Source: Dactylorhiza incarnata
Lineage: Eukaryota > Streptophyta > Magnoliopsida > Asparagales > Orchidaceae
DNA: 64,000 nucleotides
Reading direction: 5' to 3'
NCBI GenBank assembly: GCA_033032865.1
Contig: JAWHQI010000028.1
Span: 2,437,001-2,501,000 of the forward strand
Part shown: positions 55,522-64,000 of the stretch, piece after piece
Position numbering within the stretch: position 1 is the first letter of the stretch
Layout: every line of letters starts with the position of its first letter
Translations under genes and position numbers: made by a program
The notes under the pieces: model-generated
What the model was told of the DNA's origin: nothing
Database searches by the model: none
Seen by the model: the letters and a program-made list of their open reading frames with translations, nothing else

Positions 55522-57386
55522 ATTCTCCCTCTATTTGATGAGAATAAAACCAACTAATATTGATGAAGGAACTTACAAGACAAGTAGTTTCAACTGCAGG
55601 GTTTGCTCCCCCTATTAATTCCTACTTCTTTCATTCCTCCCCCTATTAATTCCTATTCTCCCTCTATATTCTCTAGAGCAGGATGGAGATCTTCACTAGT
55701 TCATGCACCTATAACATAGAATAGATTCTCGAGCATTCTTGTTAGTTAAAAAAAAACAACAACATATAACATGTATAGCCTTGTTTAGGGTTTCATAGTG
55801 CAAATTGAGATTGCACATAAATAAGTTTTGACAACATTCTTTTATAGAAAAGTATAATTCAGATTTTTTTAGAAAAGATGTAATATTCAGTCCTAAATTG
55901 ATCTTTTCACAAAGATTTTAACCACTAAAGGTAAACCTTACTTAAATCACAAACCGAGCCTAGAAGGATGAGTAACATTTAAATAACAAAATAAGAAAAT
56001 TAAAATCTATATTATTGAGTGCATTCAATTTCAGACAACATAAATATTTATAGAGGTTCCCCAAACTCTAGGTACTCATCTCTTCCACCACTTTAGAAGT
56101 CACTTTCAATCCAGGCCACGGAGCCTTTTCGTCAACTCAACACAATGCTTTACACTTGAGATTTCAAAACACTTCACAAGTCTTTTGAAGAAGATTCAGT
56201 AATCCATACTGAGACTTTTTAACTAGGAAGCTTGCAAAACTTCACAGATCGTTTTAAGAGATCCTATAACCTTTTTAGAGAGTGACACAGAAGAGGCTGA
56301 GAGGTGGATATTGGAATACGAGAAGAATATAAATAGTATGATCTTAATAAATGAGATTACAGTTTACCACAGAGAAGAAGAAGAGAGAGTGAAGAGGGGA
56401 GGGTTCAAGCTGCATTTTGATCTACATTCTTTATCTGATATTCTAGCCTTTGCAGCTTCCATATTTCTTTCTCTTCAAGTCCCTCATGCCCTTTTTATTT
56501 TTCACTAGATTTAATCTTCAAGTCATTTTATTAATTATAGCGGTTATGCATCCAATGGCTTCATGGATTGGAGAGGGTTTAAGGCATGATACCTTATCTT
56601 CTTCTAGTCTACTTCTGAGACCCAAAGAGATATGCGTGGCTGAGGGTAGATTTAACTTTGTTGATTCTATACCGGTTCTATTTTGCATCCAGACAAGAAC
56701 ATCAATCTGATCAACTTCAACATTGAGCCTTTGTCGATGAACGGTGGTCACAGAGTCTTCCTTAAATGAGTGCTGATAAACCTGGCTTGGTCTATGAATA
56801 ACTTCAGCTCGGTTGGAGATGAATTCAGCTTGGTTGGAGATGAATTCAGCTCGTTTGGAGATGGATTCAGCTTAGTACGTGAATAGATCTTCGATCAGCG
56901 ATTAGGCACTCATTTGTAGAACGAGTCCTCAATCGGTGAATGCTTGATCGATGATCTCTAATCCCTTCTGAGCAGGTCATGTCATTTCATCTCGGTTCTT
57001 TTCTGGTCTTCTCCAGGCTTATTCCTTTTACTTCATGGTCACTTTCCCTGGTTTCTTTAGAAGTATGAACAATTTACACTTTAAGTAGTCCACATCATCA
57101 AACATATATGATTTTGTACCATTAAATCTCAGGGATTTTCCAATAGTCCTTGACATGTGAGTGCAAAAGATGAACCCGGGCCCACTGTTGCGACCATGTT
57201 TTCTCTAGGTGACTTTTGCGACCTAGTGCGATGAATCCATCGTCAAGCCGCCAGATCTTCACAGAAGTCCACTTCCAATCCCACTTACTTAACCATTCAC
57301 GAACCACTGCAACCTTCTGAGCAAACATCATTTCTCATCAACAAAACATCTTCAAATCCTATCCACTTGCCTACAATTGAGACTAG
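55522..57386. other. Degraded intergenic DNA with LTR-like leader and a 21-bp repeat; no gene seen
   Basis: CTCCCCCTATTAATTCCTA occurs twice between about 55600 and 55665, resembling antisense polypurine tracts. The stretch 55950-56300 resembles a minus-strand LTR leader (ATTTATAGAGGTTCCCC). A 21-bp unit TTCAGCTCGGTTGGAGATGAA is repeated about three and a half times at 56803-56872. Open frames here show no recognisable domain. Confidence 0.4.
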
Positions 57387-58440
57387 ATGTTGGAACCAAG
57401 AAATTCTAACTCCAACTGTTCGGACGTTCGGACCTGAGTGTAGCCTGAGGTTACTGATATGGAGATCGAATGTCGCGGAACTGATAGTAAGAGCAAAGAA
57501 AAGAAAGAAATGTATGTAAGCGCATCTTAGGTGTTTCAGCAGGGAGGTTCCACCACGTACCTAGAAGTTGTGAAAAACTTCTCCTCCACAATCAAACGGC
57601 TGAGCGAGGTTCGAGGAAGGCACCACTTGGAGAGTAGCAAATTATGAGTGGGGGTATCAAGATTTTAGGATGCCATTCCTGATGTTGAAACCAGAACTTG
57701 GTCTCTTGTGGAGCTCGGGCCCTCAACAGGTCGAGGGGCAGCTAGCACTTACTGACTCCTCAGAAGGAACAGACCGGAGCTTCAGAACTAGACACAGACC
57801 TTTAGTCGCAACGAGGAGGTCCCACCACACACCCGGAAGATCTTTGAGCGCTTCCCCTCCCAAGCCAAAGCTGAGACTGGGCACCTTGGAGAGCCTGAGA
57901 GCAAAACCAAGTTAACCTAGGGAGGAGGAAGCTCAGAGTACTGAGATTGGAATCCTCTCCCAAGGTGTCCTTCAAGGTCTATATATATTTTTTCTAGTCT
58001 GGTATGCTAATAGCGGGATTCCGCCTTACACTTTTACTATGCGCAGCCCAAAATGGTTTGCCAACAGCCAAACTCTACTGTTCGGAGAGGTTAACTGCAG
58101 ACCACCAGGGGTTTTGAGGTAAAAAGACCCCTGGACCCTTACTGGGCGGGCCGCCCACAAGGGCCTCTCTCGCAGATTGAGAGGCCTGGCTCGCCCGCCT
58201 TCCTATGAGCGGTTGCCGAGGACCCGACCTGTTCGCCTTCTTGCGAGCCGCTGGCGAGAGCCCGGCTCGCCTGGCTCCCTGCGATCAGTCGGCGAGTGCC
58301 CGATTCGCTCTCCTCCTATTCATTTTTCCTATTGACCCCTTAGTCTCCGCTCACCTCCTGGCGAATATTGGGGTTGTACACCTGGTACCCCTGTGACTCT
58401 ATTTTTAGATAAATCTTGAGGGGGGGGGGGGGGGGGGGGT
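57387..58440. repeat. LTR-like debris with 20-base poly-G tract
   Basis: Two degenerate related segments (about 57537-57645 and 57806-57905) share GGAGGT-CCACCAC and CACCTTGGAGAG blocks. A TATA-like CTATATATATT lies at about 57980. ATAGCGGGATTCCG is shared with 25664, and the poly-G tract is at 58420-58439. It looks like an old gypsy LTR, but its ends could not be set. Confidence 0.35.
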
Positions 58441-59393
58441 AAGGGCGAGGATCCCCCACTTTGATGAGTTATCTAACCAATGGCTTGAAGAGTAACCTTC
58501 CCAAAAGAGTGACTATGATAGTTATTCACCTACAAGGAATGTCGCCAATGTTCATCCACTGATGACCTTTAACCTTCGCCGAAATCGACGAGATACCCGG
58601 ATTAACGAGTATGGCAAATTACTCGACATCTACTTCATTCTCACTGGAGTACCTTGAATTTGACCTTGACTTTTTCCTGGGAGGCCTATAGAGGCCCACT
58701 CTCAGCGAATACGAATTTCTTATAGAGCTCGAAAAGAATCATCCAACCCTTATTCGGCGAGATATTAGAGCGAGGGATCAAACCTACTCGGTATTATCAT
58801 GTGAGCTGGTCAAGCATGTATAAATAGAAGGGGGGGTCCCTTCTTCGTGGAACCACCGTTGAACTTGTACGAGATGTCTATCACACCAGAGGAAGTTGAG
58901 GCTCAGGAGGACATACTAAAGAATTTGCTAAAGCGGTCTTCCAAAAAATGTCGCAAATCAGGCGAAGACCTTCGTCAATCGAAGAAGGCGAGATTCATGA
59001 AAGAGGGCCTAGGAGCGCCTTTAACCACCGAGGATGCGCTCGGGATGAGAAGGAACCCCATGCTCGAGGGGCCGTCCAAGAGTCCTTAGATCAAGTGGGC
59101 CTGAGAGATGATCAAGAACACGACAAATGTTCTTTAAAGTAGAGTTACAACATCATTTTCTTCTAGTTATCACATATGCCAGTTTTACTTTAACAATTCC
59201 TTCTTTTCTCTGCATCTTTCTCCTTCCTTTGAAGCTTCTGCTCTTGCCTTTCAAAATAGGAGAATGGCTTAGGGATGTATCTATCAGGAATGGAAGGGGC
59301 ATTCTCTGTCAGTGTCCTTTCTTATTGATGGTGTCTGTACAGAGTTCTCATGGCTTCTATCTTCTTGTGCTTGTCTCACTCACTTGAAGGGTA
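58441..59393. other. Non-coding DNA with one unassigned basic frame
   Basis: ORF 58847-59089 (80 codons, plus strand) starts MEPPLNLYEMSITPEEVEAQ and is rich in Lys, Arg and Glu. It resembles nothing I can name; it could be a piece of a gypsy gag, given the neighbouring LTR-like debris. The rest shows no feature. Confidence 0.25.
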
Positions 59394-60667
59394 TGTTTGA
59401 GCATACGTTTCGCACTCTTCCAGTTTGATAATAATAAAATCTCGTTTGTATTTGATTCTATTTTTATTAATGGTGTGCAGGTAACAGGTATGAGATGTTC
59501 ACAATTCTGCTGGAGCTCAATTTGAGTGTATGAAATTTTCACTATCGGAATTTTCCGACAGCCAATATCGCCCAGGCGACAGCAGAGAAGTTACAACAAC
59601 TTCCCCCACAGCAACACGACGAGTGGCAGTTTTGCGCTGTCGGAAATCTGACATCGATGTCGCACAGGCGACAGCTCGGAGGTTAGAGCAACTGCCTGCA
59701 CGACAGCACTACGAGCGATAGTTTTGCGCTGTCGGAAATTCGACATCGATGTCGCCCAGGCGACAGCTCGGAGGTTACAGCAACTGCACGCACGACAGCA
59801 CTACGGCGGCAGTTTAGCGCTGTCGGAAATTCCGACAGTTGATGTCGCCCAGGCGACAGCGAATTTCTATATATTGGCTCCTTTTGTTCGTGCATTCCAA
59901 GTATTGATAATTTCAAGTCCCTTCCTGAGTGCATACGAACCAGAGAGCTCCAGAACCTCATCAACTCCCATTTGTGCTTAGAAGGTTTGAGATTGAAGAC
60001 GAGATCGGGCGTGCTTCTTCATCAATGATCATCTCGAGGCTTCAACCTTCCTTTCAGAGATCTGAATTTCTAGGGAGTTGTTCTTGTCATATTGTATTTT
60101 CATTTATATACTTTTCATTTTGTATTGGTAGGGAAATCGTCTCCTTGTGCGTGACTTCTAAGTCCTTGCGTGGCTTAGGGGAAAATCGCTTCCTTGTGTG
60201 GAGCGTCCAAGTCCTTGCGTGGCTTGGTGGGAAATCGTGGCCTTGTATGCTACGTCTAGATCTTGGGAGGATCTAGAGGATAGGCTTGGGCTTGGTCTAG
60301 AGAGAGACAGGTGATAGCCATCCGATCCTTGGGAGAAGGATTGGTAAACACAAATTGTAAAAGGGTTATTATCATATTTGTGCCTTGATCTTAAGCATTG
60401 TTAAGATCATATTATTTGTATGCGATTTTCATAATTATAAAGTTATGAATTTTTCTTTAATTGCAAATATGATTGTTTAATCTTTAACTTAGAAATTTGT
60501 GTTTGAATTTATTCTAAAAATTACATTAGTTTGAAATTTTTATAAGTAACTTTTAGAAAAGTAAAAGTTGTTTTAAAATTCGTAAGTAAGAATCATATTT
60601 TCTAAAAGGCCCTTATTCACCCCCCCCCCCCCCCCCCCCCCCTCTAAGGGCGCCTCAAGATCCAACA
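59394..60667 (+). repeat. 5' LTR of SIRE-like element 4
   Basis: 1,274 bp. Four palindrome pairs at 59541-59582, 59634-59675, 59726-59767 and 59818-59860; the last three are spaced exactly 92 bp apart, as a tandem repeat. A TATA-like TATATAT at 59878-59884 follows 17 bases after the last pair. The U5 end carries a 23-C tract (60620-60642). Confidence 0.88.
59541..59884 (+). promoter_or_regulatory. Palindrome pairs and TATA box of the element 4 LTR
   Basis: Each module joins two different palindromes: GCTGTCGGAAATTCCGACAG-like (core GGAAATTCC) and ATGTCGCCCAGGCGACAG-like (core CCCAGG). Both share the outer arms TGTCG and CGACA. Confidence 0.7.
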
Positions 60668-60669
60668 CA

Positions 60670-60685
60670 TGGTATCAGAGCCAGG
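60670..60685 (+). other. Primer-binding site of SIRE-like element 4
   Basis: TGGTATCAGAGCCAGG, an exact initiator-Met type site two bases after the LTR. Confidence 0.92.
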
Positions 60686-60716
60686 TTACTCCAAAACGGT
60701 TTTACCACCGGGAGTA

Positions 60717-62682
60717 ATGGCGCACAACAATCACGCGTTCGTTGAGGGGCAAGGAATTAGCAGGCCACCACTTTTTACGGGCACGGACTATAACTATTGG
60801 AAAACCCGAATGCAGTGTTTTCTAATAGCTCTCGATATGGAAGTTTGGAATATGGTCGAGACGAGTTATTCTTCCCCAATAATTGTTGTAGGAGATGTAA
60901 CTATGGTCAAACCCAAAGACAAGTGGGATGACAATGATAAATTAAGATGTAAAAACAATGCAAAAGCCATGAATGCTTTATTTTGCGCACTAGATCGCAC
61001 TGAATTTAATAGAGTTTGTGCTTGTGATACTGCATATAAAATTTGGAATCTTTTAGAAATCACTCATGAAGGTACTTCGCAGGTAAAGGATTCAAAGCTA
61101 TTTCAACTGGAGTCAGAATTCGAAAGATTCAAAATGGAGGTGGATGAAGAAATTGATACAATGTACACACGATTTACTAAAATCGTGAACTATTCAAAGG
61201 TGTTGGGTAAGGTTTTCTCCAATGGAGATTTAGTGAGGAAAATCTTAAGATCACTTCCCCCGAAGTTCAATCCTAAAGTGACTGCAATTTCTGAGTCACA
61301 TGATCTTAAGACCTTACAATTGGAGAGTCTCATTGGGAATCTAAAAACCCATGAAGTGGAGTTGAAGATTCAAAGCCAAGAGTACAATTTGGAGCCCAAA
61401 AAGAAAAGCTTGGCGTTGAAATCTAAAAAGGAAGTTGAAACTGAATCTGAAGAAAGTGAGGAAGATGAGGAAGGACTGTTTGTGAGAAACTTTAAGAAGT
61501 TTATGAGAAATCCGGAAATGAGAAATTCATTTAAAAAAAATTTCTAAAAGAATGATTTTGCCTACCAAAAGGGCAAAGGAAAAATGGAGAATGAAGAGGA
61601 GCGTCCGCTACCGGAGTGCTACCATTGCAAGAAGATTGGTCATATCAGAAGCAAGTGCCCAAAGTACCTGAAAGAGCAAAAAGCAAAGAGGCACAATAAA
61701 AGCTACAAGAAAAAAGTGTTAAAGGCAGAGACTTGGGATGATTCTTCGTCTGGTGAAGAAAGTGATTCCTCAACACAGGAGGAAGAGGAGGCAAATGTCT
61801 GCTTGATGGGGAAAGAAAATGCGTCATCTGACGACGATTGCAGTGTCCAAAATGACACTGAGGTAACTCCTCCATCTTATGATGATTTATATTCTGAATT
61901 TATGAAAACTTGCAAATTTTTGGATAAAAGTCTAAAGGAAATCAATTTCTTAAAATGTGAAAACAAAGTTCTTTTGAATGCAAATAAAAAGTTATCAAAT
62001 GATTTGAAATCTATTGGGAACGAGAAGGAAATTTGTTAAGATTGTGATCACTCTTCGACAAGGATAAAAGAACTTGAAAACACTATTTCTAAGTCCGATC
62101 AAAAAATTGATCAACTTCTAAAAGAGAAAAAAGACTTAGAAAAAGTTGTTAAAACCTCTCATTCTCAATTAGAGAATTATAAGAAAAATGTTGCAAATAG
62201 ATGTGGCATGATAGTAAAAGAAAATTCAATTTTAAAGTCCAAAGTAAATGAGTTGAACATGGAAATTGGAAAATTTGGTGTTGGAAAAAAATCTCTGGAT
62301 ATGCTTTTAGCCAACCAATGCCATGGGACAGCAAAATTTGGGCTAGGATACGTTTCTGGAAGCTCTAGAAGCTGTCGGAAATTTCCGACAGCTGCTGTCG
62401 GAACCAGCGACAGCTCCAGGTTCAGAAAACCTGTTTTTCAAAATGAAAAATTTTCTAAGTCCACACATAAAGATGTTTCCACCAGCAAGAGTCCAGAGAA
62501 ACCATTGAAAAATGGTTCCTCGCCATTCATTGTATGTGCCAAATGTCATCGATTTGGTCACATCTCGGGCTCATGTTGGAAGAAAGGAAAAGTTAATGTT
62601 AATCTGGGTACCTAAGGCGTCCACCTATACCATGGGATCGACCACTTGGGTAACCAGATCTTTACTCTCATCATCTTTTTAG
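60717..62682 (+). pseudogene. Gag of SIRE-like element 4
   Basis: Start chosen at ATG 60717 (MAHNNHAFVEGQG), because the frame upstream overlaps the primer-binding site. UBN2-type gag domain: PPLFTGTDYNYWKTRMQCFL, KAMNALFCALDRTEFNRV, THEGTSQVKDSKLF. TAA at 61545-61547 ends the first frame. The second (61584-62039) has a CCHC knuckle CYHCKKIGHIRSKC and an acidic stretch, and ends in TAA. The third (62208-62615) has a coiled coil, a palindrome pair in coding sequence (62370-62413) and a second knuckle CAKCHRFGHISGSC. A small deletion before IWVPKASTYTMGSTTW shifts the frame. The gag tail ends SSSF-TAG at 62680-62682. Confidence 0.85.
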
Positions 62683-64000
62683 GTGTGCATGCAGGCTAGG
62701 AACAAGGAAGACGTGTGGTATTTGGACTCTGGATGTTCAAAACACATGACGGGCGATAAATCAAAGTTCCTTAGCCTGGTGATGAAGAAAGGTGGAACAG
62801 TGACGTTTGGAGATAATGGCAAGGGCAAAGTCAAAGGCATTGGAGTAGTAGGTAACAAAGAATTTAAAATTTCAAATGTTTTATATGTTAAAGGTTTGAA
62901 ACATAATTTAATTTCTATTAGTCAACTATGTGATAAAAATCTAAATGTTCTATTTGACTCTAGCTCAAACCTTTGCAAAATTATTGATTCTAAAACAAAC
63001 GAAATCGTACTTACTGCACCAAGAATAAATAATGTCTATACAATCACTTTTCATGATTTATCTCATTCTACACTTAAATGTTTTATTTCAAAGAATGATG
63101 AACTTGAATTATCGCATAGGAGACTAGGACATTCTAGTGCCAAACGCATAGTAAAGCTTTCTAAAAATAAAATTATAAAAGGTTTACCAAATTTGAATGG
63201 AAAGCTTTCTTCATTATGTTCACCATGCCAAAAAGGAAAGTTTACAAAATCATCTTTTAAAAGCAAAAATGTTATTTCTACTACTAGACCTTTACATTTA
63301 TTACATATGGACTTGTTTGGTCCAATTTCTACACAACGTCTAGGAGGTAGAAAATATACGTTTGTTATTATTGATGATTATTCTAGATTTTGTTGGACAT
63401 TGTTTTTAAATTCAAAATCTGATGCTTTTGATGAATTTGTAAAACTAATTTCACGTATTCAAAATGAACTTGATTTAAAAGTAAAATGCATTAGATCAGA
63501 TCATGGAGGAGAATTTGATAATGAAAAATTTATTTCATATTGTAATGAATTTGGGATAAAACACGAATTTTCCGCTCCACGCGCACCACAACAAAATGGT
63601 GTAGTGGAGAGGAAAAATAGAACACTTCAAGAATTAGGATGTACTATGCTTTGTGAATTTAAATTGCCAAAATATTTTTGGGCCAAAGCCGTTAGTACTG
63701 CATGCTATATTATTAATCGTGTCATGATTCGTCCCACATTACAATTAACTCCTTATGAAATTTATTTTCAAAGAAAACCAAATGTATCTTACTTTAAAGT
63801 TTTTGGTTGTAAATGCTTTATTTTGAATACAAAAGATAACTTAGGCAAATTTGATGAAAAATATGATGAAGGAATTTTCATTGGTTATTCTACCACTAGC
63901 AAGGCCTATAGAGTTTATAATAAACGTACTAAAGTGGTTGAAGAATCTATTCATGTAAAATTTAATGAAATCATTTCTTGTGTAGAAAATACTAAAGTTG
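62683..64000 (+). CDS. Protease and integrase of SIRE-like element 4, open to the window edge
   Basis: After the TAG the same frame is open for about 1.3 kb with no stop that I can see. It has protease YLDSGCSKHMTGDKSKF, then VLYVKGLKHNLISISQLCD, the pre-integrase HHCC domain (HRRLGHSSAKRIVKL ... CSPCQKGKFTKSSF), and the integrase core with all three catalytic residues: LLHMDLFGPI (Asp), CIRSDHGGEFDNEKF (Asp) and RAPQQNGVVERKNRT (Glu). After it come YKVFGCKCFIL-like and GIFIGYSTTSKAYRVYNK segments. No ATG is needed if it is read through or spliced; the first in-frame ATG is at 62689. This is the best preserved pol segment in the window. Confidence 0.85.
   Translation, partial: MCMQARNKEDVWYLDSGCSKHMTGDKSKFLSLVMKKGGTVTFGDNGKGKVKGIGVVGNKEFKISNVLYVKGLKHNLISISQLCDKNLNVLFDSSSNLCKIIDSKTNEIVLTAPRINNVYTITFHDLSHSTLKCFISKNDELELSHRRLGHSSAKRIVKLSKNKIIKGLPNLNGKLSSLCSPCQKGKFTKSSFKSKNVISTTRPLHLLHMDLFGPISTQRLGGRKYTFVIIDDYSRFCWTLFLNSKSDAFDEFVKLISRIQNELDLKVKCIRSDHGGEFDNEKFISYCNEFGIKHEFSAPRAPQQNGVVERKNRTLQELGCTMLCEFKLPKYFWAKAVSTACYIINRVMIRPTLQLTPYEIYFQRKPNVSYFKVFGCKCFILNTKDNLGKFDEKYDEGIFIGYSTTSKAYRVYNKRTKVVEESIHVKFNEIISCVENTKV

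Larger units (their letters stand above)
59394..64000 (+). mobile_element. SIRE-like copia element 4, 5' half (runs off the window)
   Basis: The 5' LTR at 59394-60667 begins TGTTTGAGCATACG and ends GATCCAACA. It matches the minus strand of the LTRs of element 3 in its first 100 bases and again in its last 600, but has its own palindrome modules. Primer-binding site TGGTATCAGAGCCAGG at 60670-60685, then gag and pol to the window edge. The 3' half and target duplication are not visible; the candidate left duplication is GGGTA (59389-59393). Confidence 0.88.

Noticed and set aside
57122..57331. Minus-strand frame rich in Trp (57122-57331) as a gene fragment
   Set aside because: Short, single, with no recognisable domain or neighbouring exons.
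1..64000. CRISPR-like array reading of the 25-bp repeats at 36640 and 53155
   Set aside because: Units are contiguous with no unique spacers, and the context is a plant LTR.

Overview
The window looks like repetitive, heterochromatin-type DNA from a flowering plant. It is AT-rich, has no bacterial-style operons, and consists almost entirely of transposable elements: Ty1/copia and Ty3/gypsy LTR retrotransposons, an internally deleted hAT DNA transposon, foldback elements and tandem repeats. I see no intact host gene, tRNA or rRNA. Nearly every coding stretch is a broken transposon gene. Many stops look like TGG to TGA or TAG, or CGA to TGA, the pattern expected from decay of methylated cytosine.

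Layout. (1) 1-8090: a minus-strand copia relic whose two LTRs (right LTR 4730-8090, left LTR running off the window and ending at 2655) each carry the same hAT element. Between them lie a polypurine tract, an RNase H remnant and AT-rich filler. (2) 8091-9571: non-coding flank with a promoter-like stretch. (3) 9572-25138: a non-autonomous gypsy element (LTRs 9572-11233 and 23478-25138, TSD GCGGC/GCGAC) with a small gag-like gene. That gene is split by a nested SIRE-like copia element at 12202-21121 (TSD CCTAT), which keeps only a broken gag. (4) 25139-31632: degraded gypsy-type gag-like gene with an apparent intron, LTR-like debris, a 73-bp hairpin and two G+C-rich tandem arrays. (5) 31633-55022: a three-level nest. 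A minus-strand copia (LTRs 31633-32275 and 54379-55022, TSD GAATG) holds a plus-strand copia (36221-54355, TSD GTTCC), which holds a minus-strand SIRE-like copia (40751-49939, TSD GCAAG). (6) 55023-59393: degraded intergenic DNA with a foldback element and LTR-like remnants. (7) 59394-64000: the 5' LTR, gag and start of pol of another SIRE-like element that runs off the window.

The most unusual signal is shared regulatory architecture. In the LTRs of every well-delimited retroelement here, and in the hAT promoter, there are pairs or arrays of short CG-containing palindromes close to, and usually just upstream of, the TATA box. The palindrome arm word depends on the family (AACGGCTCT, CGTGCG, TAACGC, GTTCG, TGTCG), yet two words are shared by unrelated elements, and related modules recur inside gag and the 3' non-coding DNA. 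Separately, the 3' non-coding DNA of the SIRE-like elements holds a hairpin seen three times with an invariant 24-base loop core and covarying stem pairs. Boundaries rest on LTR pairs, TSDs, primer-binding sites and polypurine tracts read directly from the sequence; lineage names come from motif recognition only.
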